Origin: Polytrichum commune
Lineage: Eukaryota > Streptophyta > Polytrichopsida > Polytrichales > Polytrichaceae
Direction: 5' to 3'
Length of the DNA: 64,000 nucleotides
NCBI GenBank assembly: GCA_950295325.1
Contig: OX485808.1
Location: 25,814,527 to 25,878,526 of the forward strand
Positions 1 through 9,951 of the stretch are shown here, one piece after another (position 1 is the first letter of the stretch; every line of letters begins with the position of its first letter). The translations under genes and the position numbers were made by a program. Below the pieces are notes generated by a model, which was not told where the DNA came from, ran no database searches, and saw only the letters and a list, made by a program, of their open reading frames with translations.

Positions 1-880
1 TAGCCAGCAGCTCCTTAATCCAGCCCTCCGCTAAGCCAGCAGCTCCTTAATCCACCTTCCAGCCAACCAGTAGCTACTTAGTCCACCTTCTGGCTAGCCA
101 GCAGCTACTTAGGCCCAGCCTCGAGGCTAACCAATGCTCCTTAATCCACCTTCTAGTTAACCAGTAGCTACTTAGTCCACCTTCTAGCTAGCCAACAGCT
201 ACTTAAGCCCAGCCTCGAGGGTAACCAACGCTCCTTAATCCACCTTCTAGTTAGCCAGCAGCTACTTAGGCCCAGCCTCGAGGCTAACCAGAGTTCCTTA
301 ATCCACCTTCTAGTTAGCCAGCAGCTCCTTAATTCAGCCTTCTAGCTACCAGCAGCTCCTTAATCCACCTTCTAGTCAGCCAACAGCTACTTAGGCCCAA
401 CCTCGAGGCTAACCAACGCTCCTTAATCCACCTTCTATCCAATCAGTAGCTACTTAGTCCACCTCCTAGCTAATCAGTAGCTACTTAGTCCCCGCTCGAG
501 GCTAAACCAGCACTCCTTAATCCAGCCTTCTAGCTTCCAGCAACTACTTAGGCCAAGCCTTCGAGGCTAAACCAACACCCCTTAATCCACATTCTAGTTA
601 GCGAGCAGCTCCTTAATTCAGCCTTCTAGCTACCAGCAGCTCCTTAATCCACCTTCTAGTTAGCTAGCAGCTACTTAGGCCCAGCCCCGAGGCTAACCAG
701 CGCTCCTTAATTCACCTTCTATCCAATCAATAGCTACTTAGTCCACCTCCTAGCTAATCAGTAGCTACTTAGTCCCAAATCGAGGCTAAACCAGCACTCC
801 TTAATCCAGCCTTCTAGCTTCCAGCAGCTACTTAGGCCAAGCCTTCAAGGTTAAACCAGCACCCCTTAATCCAGCCTTCT
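1..880. repeat. Minisatellite array, units of about 30 and 60 bp
   Basis: Imperfect tandem array built from two alternating motifs of about 30 bp. One contains CAGCAGCTCCTTAATCC. The other contains AGCTACTTAGGCCCAGCC followed by TCGAGGCTAACCA. Together they make a higher-order unit near 60 bp with many indels. The array occupies the same position inside its host LTR as the unrelated arrays in the other family A copies. Confidence 0.9.
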
Positions 881-887
881 AGCTAAG

Positions 888-932
888 TGTGAGGCCAAAC
901 CCACCACCCTTAAGCGTCCTAGTCCGGGTGAT
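888..932 (-). promoter_or_regulatory. Conserved LTR terminal box with short stem
   Basis: In sense orientation the last 45 bases read CACCC, then GGACTAGGACGCTTAA, then GGGTG, and end GGCCTCACA. CACCC and GGGTG can pair around the conserved loop core GGACTAGGACGC. The same box ends all visible family A and B copies. By position it corresponds to the end of a U5 region. Confidence 0.7.
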
Positions 933-1018
933 GGTTTTGAGAATCACATTCACTTCATAACATCATAATGTGAATTGCTATGTGGCTCTCATGCCCAAGG
1001 TACTCACTTTATCTTAAC

Positions 1019-1183
1019 TCAACTTGTTACATTATTTTGAATCTCTTGGCGTGTGGTGGAATTTGATTTCTCAAGGGTCCAACCCGCGGCCTTGGCCACG
1101 CATGCCCTTAAAGAGATTCCCCCAGCACCCTTGATCTTTACTTCCCTTGTATTGCCCTTGCCAGGATCCTCCACATTCTCCAT
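1019..1183 (-). CDS. LTR-encoded 54-aa microprotein, copy A1
   Basis: I do not recognise this protein. The frame starts at the ATG at 1183 and stops with TGA at 1021-1019, giving 54 residues with no internal stop. It has an acidic start (ENVED, residues 2-6), a basic stretch (TREVKIKGAG, residues 12-21) and the family core SLRACVAKAAGWTLEKSNS at residues 24-42, likely helical. There is no signal peptide or membrane segment. Residues 1-42 align without gaps to the frames at 32609-32773, 45647-45820 and 56635-56799. Across the 19 core codons this copy differs from the 45647 copy at 11 synonymous codons and only one amino-acid-changing codon. Its C-terminus (IQNNVTS) differs from the INK-type ends elsewhere, and the overlapping AATAAA is changed to AATAAT. 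Expression is unproven; selection could also have acted only in parental elements. Confidence 0.6.
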   Translation of the reverse strand: MENVEDPGKGNTREVKIKGAGGISLRACVAKAAGWTLEKSNSTTRQEIQNNVTS

Positions 1184-1222
1184 TCGTTGCACACGTGATC
1201 TTATTTTGACAAAAAAGAGTGC

Positions 1223-1240
1223 AAGTGTTAAAAAACACTT
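1223..1240 (-). other. Hairpin upstream of the LTR microprotein
   Basis: A perfect inverted repeat, AAGTGT and ACACTT around a short A/T loop, lies 40 bases before the ORF start in sense orientation. The equivalent position is also a hairpin in the other three ORF-bearing copies. Confidence 0.55.
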
Positions 1241-1454
1241 TTCTCAATAGTCAATATTTGAACACAATCACTTGTGACACCACACATGACACTGCCTAAC
1301 CTAATGAATCTAACACTTATCTATAAACTACTCTAATCTAAGATGGTCTAATGCGTCTATGATTATTTTGGTAATGTCACCCACTTAAACTTTGCCTTGG
1401 CTAATGAAACGAGCTCCCGGCTGCGGTTGTCTAATGCAGTCAGCCTCAGCTAAT

Positions 1455-1650
1455 TAAACCAGATTCCAGGGCCTTCGTCTAACCGGTCCCAGCTGCAGTC
1501 CAACAACAGAGTCTCCCAGTCCAGGGGCCTTCGTTTAACCGGTCCCAGCTGCAGTCCAGCAGCAGAGTCTCTACCCAGTCTCGGGGCCTTCGTCTAACCG
1601 GTCCCAGCTGCAGTCCAGCAGCAGAGTCTCCCAGTCCAGGGGCTTTTACT
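1455..1650. repeat. Minisatellite of copy A1, unit about 56-59 bp, three units plus a partial one
   Basis: Tandem units contain TTCGTCTAACCGGTCCCAGC, then TGCAGTCCAGCAGCAGAGTC and CCAGTCCAGGGGCC. The flanks match the LTR at 32478-34270, but this array has no overall similarity to the array in that copy. The shared short core is CAGCAG/CAGCTG. Confidence 0.88.
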
Positions 1651-2152
1651 CAATCTTTTCTCTTTGTGCCTTAATCAATGAACTAATCTATTCCTATAAT
1701 GAACTAATCCCACCCATTAATTCCACTAAAGGGCTACCTAATCCCCACACATTGTCTCAAGCTCTAAGAGCTCACTCTACTTGAGAAGTATTGAGAGAGA
1801 GAGCTTAACTAATTAACTTCACTAAAACTAATAACCCACACACGTGGCTCAAGCTCTTAAAAGCTTGCTCCCTTGAGAGCGCTTGATGGAGAGAGAGGTA
1901 AATGAGAGAAAAAAACACCTTAAGTAGCAAAGAGGGAGAGAGGGAGAGAGGGAGAGAGAGGTGAGGATAGGGTGAGAGGATTAGCACCTCCAATCACAAT
2001 CCCTTAACCTTCTCCTCCAAAGTAGGGACTAATCCCCATCCACCAAGCTTCCTTCTTCCTAAACTAACAAGGTGGATCCAAAAGTGGGCATTTAACCCGC
2101 GGAGCTCACCTTGCTTCACCTTACCCCCTACTCACATTATCAAGGCATACTC

Positions 2153-3184
2153 CTCGGGGAGTTCACTAGACATGTATACATGTATACACGTGCGTGACAA
2201 GGGTACTTATTCAAGGGGTATTTAATTATCCATCCTTCATTTTTTGTACCGTATTATTATATAATTTGCTAATTTCTTGTTTTTTAAATGACCCTATAAT
2301 TACTTTTAAATTTGATGAAGCTCTAATTTTAAGCTAGGTATGTTCATTATAATTATTTGATTTTGCTCCAAAGGGTTTAAGAGCATTCAAAGTACTAAGT
2401 CACCAAAATCCAAGGCACAATAAGGTTTTACATTAAGAGTGTTCATAAATAGTTTCAAACAACAAAATCAGCCCATGTTCCTCAATCAAGTTACACGCAC
2501 AATTAAACACAATGGTACTGAGTGTCAAAAAAAACAATTAAAACACCAACAACAAACGGATGGCAACCGACGGTCTGAACTTAGGACTTGGGAGTGAAAT
2601 GGGACTTACATGCAAACACGAGTTCCAAAGCTGGATTTGTGTGGTCGTTATGAAGATTCGACCTCCACTCAAAGTAGAGAGAGAGAATGACCTGCACAGG
2701 CTGCCTGCAAACCCCACCTCTCAGAAAGTCAACAACATCGAAGAAAAAACTCTCGCCAACACTAAACCACAAACCCCACCTCTCAAAACAGTGAAAAAAA
2801 TCTCTCAAAACCTAATCCTCCAACAACGTTCTCCCCCAATTTATCCTAAACCCTAATCCGCCAGCCACCCTCATCAATCTTTCATCCCATTTTTTCAACT
2901 AAATCAACATAGTTTTTCATCCAAAATCTTCCCGCCTCTGAACACAAAGGACACCCTATTTAAAAAAAACCTAGGATCCTTTAATCCTACAGTATATTTT
3001 TACAAATATTTTAAAAATATGCGTTATTTGTATCAAGCCTATATTATTTATAATACAAATTTTATCATACATACTCACCTATATTGCTTCTAAGAAAATT
3101 CTAAGTTTTTCCTTTTGTGAAAATAAATTACCCTATATTTTCCCGCACGTTGTTTTCTAATATTATCGCAGTGAACTCCCCGAG
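2153..3184. mobile_element. DNA transposon nested in the LTR; 15-bp perfect inverted ends; possible captured gene leader
   Basis: The ends are CTCGGGGAGTTCACT at 2153-2167 and its exact reverse complement at 3170-3184. They are flanked by direct repeats GCATACTC at 2145-2152 and 3185-3192. The uninterrupted site is present in the LTR at 32478-34270 (AAGGCATACTCTTATTG), which proves an insertion. A duplication of 8 bp fits hAT-like elements; a 9-bp reading (GGCATACTC) would share one base with the terminus and fit Mutator-like elements. The interior at 2560-2860 is richer in GC and ends with a C/A-rich stretch and a telo-box AAACCCTAA (2846-2854), like a plant gene 5' leader. The open frame 2560-2856 is not recognised. 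No transposase is seen, so the element is non-autonomous. Confidence 0.82.
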
Positions 3185-3891
3185 GCATACTCTTATTGAA
3201 ATCAAACCTTGAAATAATCACACAACACCACCTAATGCCTAAAGTTAAATCCACACCACTCTTCACTCTTTTTATGTTTTGTGAATAATCATAACACATC
3301 AAAGTCAAACTAAAATTGGTTTCGAAGAGTTAATCACCACATGTGGGCACCATTTTGGGCTCACACTAAGGCCCATAACTACTTTCCCTACCTCATTCCA
3401 CTAATTTCACTAAGTCTCCTAACTAATTTCCCTACCTAATTCCACTAATTTCACTAAGTATCCTTCTAAATCCCGCATTCTTCCGAGCTCTAAGAGCTCC
3501 AAATCCTAGAGAGGAGAGAGAGAGAGAGAGGAGAGGAAGAGAGGGGAGAAGAGAAAAGGGGGAGAGGGCACCCAAACCACAAACCCCTTAACCTTCTCCT
3601 ACTTAGTAGGACCTTATCCTATCCACTAAACCCTCACCCCCTAAACCAACACAAACATGTTCTAAATCAATTTTTTTACTCCAAGGCACTTCTCCTTGCT
3701 TCACCAAACACTACTCACTTAGCCAAAACTCTTCCTAATGCCACTAAGCTTCTAATTAACCACACAAAATAGGCTTAAGGCCTAAAACATAAACCACACC
3801 AATCCTCATTATTGTTTCCATAACACTTCAAATGCAATTCTAAATAAATTCTAAACATAAAACAAATATGAGCACTCATTTTGGGCTCATA

Positions 3892-4468
3892 GTCTGCTGC
3901 TGGGAGTTTGAATACAGAGGATTAAGGGGTCTCAGTCGAGCTATTACCTGTACTTCAGTTTGACAAGGGGGCTCAGTGGATGGCAGTGCCGATACACTTT
4001 GGGATGCAGAGCTAATGGACCAGGGGAGGCTGGGATATTAGGTAGTGATTAGAGAAGGGATTAATTAGGGTAGGTGTTGGAGTGTTAATTAATGAAGTAG
4101 TGGAGGGGTAAAGAGAGTGAGTGTTATGATCAATGAGATAGGCGTAGGCAAACCACTTGTGTAATTGGTGTTGCTTAATGCCTTAGGAATTAGCTTAGCG
4201 TAGTTTAGTAGCACATTGTTGTAGGGTTGAGGTTTGGAGTGGGTGTTGATGCTTGGTGGATGATTATGGGTGACAATGATCACAGGATCAACAAGTATTT
4301 CTAAATACTTGGACCTTGTGCTATTTGAATAAAGTTGGGTGTTCAATGATTATGTGTTGGAGTGTGGGAAGCTCAGTGCCAAGGGCTAAGGTAGGTAAAG
4401 AGAATGTATGTGAGCCCAAGCCCTCACCTGGACTACGACGCACATAGGTGGGAGGTTTGTGGCTGACA
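3892..4468 (+). mobile_element. Family B LTR, 3' part (left part split off by the nested family A LTR)
   Basis: The sequence ends in the family B terminal box: CACCTGGACTACGACGCACA, then AGGTGG, ending GGCTGACA at 4468. A poly(A) signal AATAAA lies at 4328-4333. Just upstream is CAAGTATTTCTAAATACTTG (4290-4309), a perfect hairpin sequence, inside an outer CACAGG/CCTTGTG pairing. The left portion continues beyond the family A insertion and is off window. TTGAT at 4469-4473 is the candidate target duplication. Confidence 0.72.
4290..4333 (+). terminator. Hairpin plus AATAAA poly(A) signal of a family B LTR
   Basis: The hairpin 4290-4309 (two 9-base arms, 2-base loop) is followed 18 bases later by AATAAA at 4328-4333. 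The same arrangement occurs at 9632-9686 and 19947-19999, so it is a conserved 3'-end module of this LTR family. Function as a polyadenylation region is inferred. Confidence 0.6.
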
Positions 4469-6281
4469 TTGATCTTGTTAATTTTCTCTTCATACTCAAA
4501 GATCTCGACTCTAGAATATATATATATATATATATATCAATATAAAACTCCTCATTAAGTCTAGGATAACTTATGCTTAAATCTCCTTGATAATCCAAAG
4601 TTTATCCTAACTCAAAATCACTTACTCAAACTTCATCTCTCATTTCTACCGTTAATCAACTAATCGGAGTCAATTCCTCATCACAGTCAGTTGAGAAGGG
4701 GTTCTCTCATTAAATTGACTTGACAAATTTTACTACTACCAGCTTATGATGTTTACTTTAACTATAATCACACCCGGTTGCACAATTTACTATGCTCCTT
4801 CCTCATTGCCTCTCTCAGGCTCAACAATAACAATATTTTCTCTCTCGGCCTGATGTTCAGTCTTTCAACGTCCTCACACTGCTCGTGCCTTTCACGGGAC
4901 TTAATCCCTCAACGGATTCTTGCTCAAGTGCCCCTTGGTTCACCTCCTCATAGGGAGACAGAAATTTTGCTTAACTATAGGCTTCACACGGATTTCAACT
5001 CAATCAAGCCAACCTTGGTCACTTAAGGACTCCACTCAATGCGACTCTTGCCTATAGTTTACTTTACTTCACTATGAGGTAGTTATCTTCTCGTTTTTTC
5101 TTTCACTCTCTTTATCACTTGCTTCGGCCAAAGATTTTACATTTTCTCTTAATTCAATTGGACTCTCTGTCCATAGTTTCGACTCTAGTTTGTATCATTA
5201 TCACGTTTCTCACTATGGTCCTCTCTCTCTCTCTTTGATAAGAGAAATTCATCTTTTTGACAATGGTTTCATCTTGCATTGTTTTTTTTCTATGGTTAGG
5301 TTCTCTCTCTCTCTCTCTCTCTTCAAAATTGACTTAATACTTAGACAATTGTTACACAATGCTCAGTTCCTTGCGATAATAGTCTTCACTCCTGAATTCA
5401 CTTATTATGTCCTTCACAATTTACTTCTTTCTCGCAATTTCATAATCTCTCTGTCTTCTCACAAGTGATTTAATTCTCCATCCATATTGTTTCATCCTTA
5501 TCAACTCTCCGACGCTTACTCTCACAGTTCTGTCCTACTCAATTTCTCTCACTCTTCAAGCTTCGTCAATTGCAATCACAATAATAAACAATTATTTTCA
5601 ATTTCTCATTCAATCAATCAAGACGAGCAACTTGTTCAACCGTATTTTGGTCAATCAAAAATAGACAATATTCAAAATATCGATACTTTGAAAAAGGGAT
5701 CACGAATCCCGCAATCACTGTGGTGATTACTCAGTCTACAGAGAAAATAGTTTAACAATTATCCTCACACAATCTCTCTGATGAGGGAGCCAAGCGTATC
5801 AGTTTAATTATGCGCTCAACAAAATTCAAAGAATGTTTGTCTACCTCTCTCCCGCCAACCCTCTTAGCTTGGCCATGAAGACGATAGTTTCTATAATCAA
5901 CTATAGGCACTTAAGCCCACGCTAATAGTTGTAACTACCTTCCTAGCCTATAGTTAACTATTTCCAACAAGTTGGATGAGGCTTCATCTAACTACTACCT
6001 CTCTATCCATAGTTTAACTATTTGGCTCACAGATTGCCACCATAATGAAGAATTGTTTTTGCCATGATTTATATTTTGTATGTAATCAAATTAGTGTATT
6101 GAATTAGAAACCTTAGTACATACACATGAGTTACCGAATGCATTATTGTTACATACAACTTTGTTTTCCTTAAGAAAATCCCGTACAATGGGAACTCTAT
6201 GTCGTAGTCACGGACCCGTGTCATTTAGTAAAGTGGCTCCATGTCATTAATCATTATGTGCAAGGGGGAAAGGAGAATTAT
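4469..6281. other. Unassigned pyrimidine-rich sequence with AT and CT microsatellites
   Basis: No gene is recognised. It contains an AT dinucleotide run at 4516-4537, CT runs near 5222-5238 and 5306-5322, and a recurring CTATAGTTTAACTA-like phrase (5053, 5175, 5949, 6010 and nearby). The strong C+T bias of the plus strand from about 4780 to 5480 explains the open frames there, which I do not consider coding. It may be an unrecognised decayed element. Confidence 0.5.
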
Positions 6282-8039
6282 GTTTGTGTGAGCCCAATAT
6301 TGTGCCCACATGTCAAGTTAACTTAAAAACATATCAAAACCTTAGGATTAGCAATGGTTGAGTTAGTTCAAAAGCTAGATAGGATTGAAGTTTAGAAGTT
6401 GAGTTAGAGTTGAGTTAAAATTGTGAGACTAAGAGTGATTAAAAGATAAAAACTAAAAATGAGTGAAGTAGTTTTAATTAGAGTTGGGTGATGCTAAGCT
6501 CTAGTGGCTTGAGTCCAAAGTTATTGTTCATTTAAGGGGGGGGGGGGCTTCCCAATTGTGAATTAGGAGCTTGATTTCCGGATCCAGAGCAGGGGGTCCC
6601 TGGAATGCTCGGGAGGAGGCCGCATTTTCTCTCTCTCTCACCGAATGCATTGTCACAAAGAGCGGGGGCTGAGGGGCGAAGCCCTGCCAGAATTTATGAT
6701 TTTTCTTCGGAATTGCAGCTGTTGTTTCAGAAAAGGGAGGATTATGACACAGGGGCAAGGAAGACTCATGCAAGCTGGCACAGTGGAGAGGAAACGAGAA
6801 CAAAGGTCGCTGGCCTCATGAATCTATTAGCCACATTACAGGGATAGGAGGTTGCGGCATGCAGAGTTGGCCGGAGGCCGAAGAACTAGAGTGTGGCGAT
6901 GGGCAGACGGGCTAGAACGAGGCAGTTGCTACAGTGGTTCGAAACCAGTGTGAAGACATATTACGAAGATCAACAGAACAGGGGAGGGGTCGAAGTTTTC
7001 GGCTTGAGCACTCCTGCATCAGTGCACAGTGAGAAGAGGCTGGGATCGTAAGGACTTCGGCAGGTGAGTTCGGCAAATGAGGATGAGGGATTAACCAAGG
7101 CTTGTTGGTGTGGTTGTTGTCCTGGGAGAGGGGACGCTAGGCAGCTAGCAGGATCTTCAGAGTTTCTTAGCTAAATTACCAACTGCCAAAGAGAGGTGGC
7201 ACCGGGCGAGGAGGTCCTCGTTCGGATCTAGCGCGCTTACAGGAAGGTCGAAGTTGCAGCTCCAATCTTCGTGTCAGAGAGACGAGGTCTCATGGATGTA
7301 CCCATAGCAGTTGTACACAGCTGCTCTTCCGACCTTGGAATCGCTCAAATCAAACTGTTGCCGTTACTCAAAGCAAAGGAGAGCATGGGAGCTTCGGTGC
7401 GGTTGCAGACATTGTGGAGGTTCGGAATCTGGCATCCAGCTGCGCTGGAGACGGGGTAGTTATTGGATGTCTGTGGCCAAGGGGTGAAATCAATCCAACA
7501 ATGCAGCTGGAAGGAGGTGCCACAGTCAAACAGGGAAAATTCTGCAGCGGCATGCCGAGAGGATAGTTGAGTTGGCATTGCAGAGGCCGATCTGGGAGTT
7601 GAGGAAGGCTTGATTTGCTAATTGGCCAGATGCCAGCAAGGAGAGGCATGAGGAGGTTGGACATGGGTCTCGGTATTGAGCTCTGTATCAGGTCTACTGA
7701 TGTAATGAGTAATTGCGTGGTGAAAGGGAATTAGTAGGAGCAAGATAACTTAATGGTTAGGCCAGAATCTCCTAGTGAGTGGATAATATAGTGACCAAAA
7801 TTGTTTTAGTTGTGTGAGATTGAATTAGTTAGTGATTAGAAGTGAGAAGAATGTCCAACCGACTATCTAACTCGGTGTGGTCCTTCAACTAATCCTAGGA
7901 TAGCTCATTGTGATAGGGTTTAGGGTTTAAATGTGGAGTGTGTGGCTTAAGGAGTGAAAGTGTTGGGAATACCTGCGAGGGAGGAGAGCATTTCTGATTG
8001 TAATCTTGTCCCCTTTGAGTAAAGTTGGGTGTGTGGTAT

Positions 8040-9822
8040 TGTGAGCCCTAATTCGTGCTCACTATACAGTTTAAAACTTTAAAAGCTCAAAACATTAGGA
8101 TTGACAATTGTTTTGGTTAGTTAAGGGTTAGGAAGGATAATGGAGTCAAAAGTTTAGTTTGAGTTAAATTTGAACTAGTGAGTGAGTGCAATTAAAATCA
8201 AAAACCAAAAAACATGTAAGTAGTTTATTTGGGCGCAGATGGACATTGGGCCAAGAATAAAATGTTTGTTTTAAGGTAGGTAGTTGTTTGTTTAGGATAG
8301 GGGGTTCAATCCCAAGTGGGATTGGGTTGCTGGTAATCCAGATCAGGGGATGGGGATTGGGAAGACTGGCAAACCGGTAGGGCAGTTGCTGGGACGGCAA
8401 GGGTTTTTTGTGGCGTGAGGATTCGGTGCGGAGGCAGGTGAGCTCTCCAAAGATAGCAGGAATGGGGAAGTGGTGGAATCAAGGGGAGCTCGGTGGTGGG
8501 TCACCGAGCGAGTGCTAGGGCATGGCATTGTTACAATTGCTAAGTGTGCACTCAAAGGTGACGAGCTGGGGAGCGCCAGGAGGAATGTCTCAAGCCAGGG
8601 AAGAGCATGTGATGGCTACAGCAGGAGCCAGGAGAGGCTCGCTATTGAATCCAGGGGGGATGGTGGTGAAAATGACATCAATTGGCAGTAATGTAACTCG
8701 GCAGCTACATGAGACCTTAGCACAAGATGAATCCTAGCACAAGAGACGGGAACTGTCACCACGAATGAGTTTGAATGTTGCCGCACAGGGCAGATCAGTG
8801 AGGACAAAGGAGGGGATTTTGGCCTACTCAAAAATATCACAAAGCAACCCTGGTTGGTTATGTCAGCGCTGGTAGCTGAGAAAGGATCAAGCTTGCATCT
8901 GCCTAGGCTATTTAAACAGAGCTGCATCCTTTGGTTTTTGGCAAAGAGAGGCGTGGCAAAGGCCAAGGAGGACAGGGCTCAGTGATTGCACAACCGCTTG
9001 CAGTCGAGTCATAGACTCTGAAAATCGGCGTTGGAACTGCGAGCTTGCAGCTAATTCACTTAGGGGAAGCAAAGGGAGTTCTGAGGTGAGGGCAGAAATT
9101 GTTGACTTGCGAATCCAACAACCCAGCTGAACTGGGAATGGAGAGAGGGTAGGAGTATTGGATATCGGAGGGGGAGCACTCCAGCAATGTGGCTGGTGGA
9201 GAAGAAATTTTGTGAAGATAGGCGTTGAGCTGCCTGGCGGGAGTTAAGAGTGCAGCCTGGAACTGACGCATCCACACTGGGAGCTCGAGGAAGGGCAGGG
9301 TGTGAGAAGACTCCGAGCTGCTGCCTTTACGAAACTGAAGAGAAGATGTGGTAGGACGTAGGACAGAGGCTTCGGTGGAAAACCTCTTTACTGTACTTGC
9401 TCTGGATTGATTAATTGGGTGGCTGGATTAAATTAGTGGCAACACGAGGGAATGGTGGTTGGGTAGAACCCCCTGTTTAGTGAATGATTAGTGATAAGGT
9501 TAAACATTAGGCTAAACCCAGTTTGTTCCTGTTTGGTGTGAGCATTATATTAGTTGAGTAGGTTGGCATTTGTGACTATAGGGTTAGGCTTGAATGTAGA
9601 ATCTCACTAGGAGATCATAATAGTGGAATGAACACAAGGTCTAAGAGTATTTTTAAATACCGATTACCTTGTGTCCCTTGAATAAAGAGTTGTGTGTTCA
9701 ATATTAAATGTTGGATGAGTATTGGGAGTGGATTCCAAGGCTAGGGGAACTGAGCAATGACATGTGAGCTATAAGCTCTCACCCGGACTACGACGTACAA
9801 AGGTGGGTGTTTGTGGCTGACA
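8040..9822 (+). mobile_element. Family B solo LTR nested in 6287-9946
   Basis: It starts TGTGAGCCCTAATTCGTG and ends TTGTGGCTGACA. The flanks are GGTAT (8035-8039) and TGTAT (9823-9827), a duplication with one mismatch. The poly(A) signal AATAAA is at 9681-9686, preceded by a hairpin. The central part (about 8300-9340) is GC-rich and only patchily similar to the middle of the enclosing copy. Open frames there (for example 8616-8966 minus, 116 codons) are not recognisable and look incidental. Confidence 0.85.
9632..9686 (+). terminator. Hairpin plus AATAAA poly(A) signal of a family B LTR
   Basis: Arms ACACAAGGT (9632-9640) and ACCTTGTGT (9666-9674) pair perfectly over nine bases and enclose an inner GTATTTTTAAATAC palindrome. 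AATAAA follows at 9681-9686. Confidence 0.65.
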
Positions 9823-9951
9823 TGTATTCATACTGTGGAGCATGGGATGTTGAGTTCCAATGGCTAAGTAAGGCCAATCAATCACATGTAAAACATAGGC
9901 TTTCACCCGGACTATGACGCATAAGGGTGGAGGTTTAGGGCTGACAGTTTG

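Larger units (their letters stand above)
888..3365 (-). mobile_element. Family A solo LTR, copy A1, with a perfect target duplication
   Basis: The element starts TGTGAGGCC and ends GGGCTCACA on the plus strand and is flanked by CTAAG at 883-887 and 3366-3370. The sense orientation is minus. In sense order it has a 5' domain (3365-3185, then 2152 down to about 1680), a minisatellite (1650-1455), a hairpin (1240-1223), a 54-codon ORF (1183-1019) and the conserved terminal box (932-888). A 1,032-bp DNA transposon is inserted at 2153-3184. Without it, the 5' domain is almost identical to the copy at 32478-34270. There is no gag-pol, primer-binding site or second LTR, so a solo LTR is the simplest reading. 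Confidence 0.88.
1..3891 (-). mobile_element. Family A LTR (TATGAG subgroup), left end off window, split by a nested LTR
   Basis: On the minus strand this LTR-type insertion begins at 3891 (TATGAGCCCAAA read on the minus strand) and runs off the left edge. It is interrupted at 888-3365 by another family A LTR, whose target duplication CTAAG joins the two halves. The 3371-3891 part is clearly homologous to the 5' part of the copy at 55670-56931: shared start, a purine/pyrimidine tract with GA repeats near 3511-3530, and shared blocks between. The 1-880 part is its variable minisatellite. The adjacent GTCTG at 3892-3896 is the presumed target duplication, but the second copy lies outside the window. 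The ORF and terminal box would also lie off window to the left. Confidence 0.8.
6287..9946 (+). mobile_element. Family B solo LTR with another family B LTR nested inside
   Basis: It starts TGTGAGCCCAATATTGTG and ends GGTTTAGGGCTGACA. Both sides carry the perfect duplication GTTTG (6282-6286 and 9947-9951). The copy at 8040-9822 is inserted into it; removing that copy and one duplication leaves about 1.87 kb. The terminal box is CACCCGGACTATGACGCATA followed by AGGGTGG. Its middle (about 6530-7690) is GC-rich and starts with a run of G at 6537-6547. No gag-pol or family A microprotein is present. Confidence 0.85.

Noticed and set aside
1-880. CRISPR-like array
   Set aside because: Repeats are imperfect, the intervening sequences are themselves repeats, and the context is a plant LTR.
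2560-2856. 98-codon frame as a gene
   Set aside because: It overlaps an antisense frame and reads like a leader sequence with low-complexity peptides; treated as possibly captured non-coding DNA.
8616-8966. 116-codon minus-strand frame in a family B LTR
   Set aside because: Lies in the GC-rich variable middle, is antisense to the LTR, and has no counterpart in the other copies.
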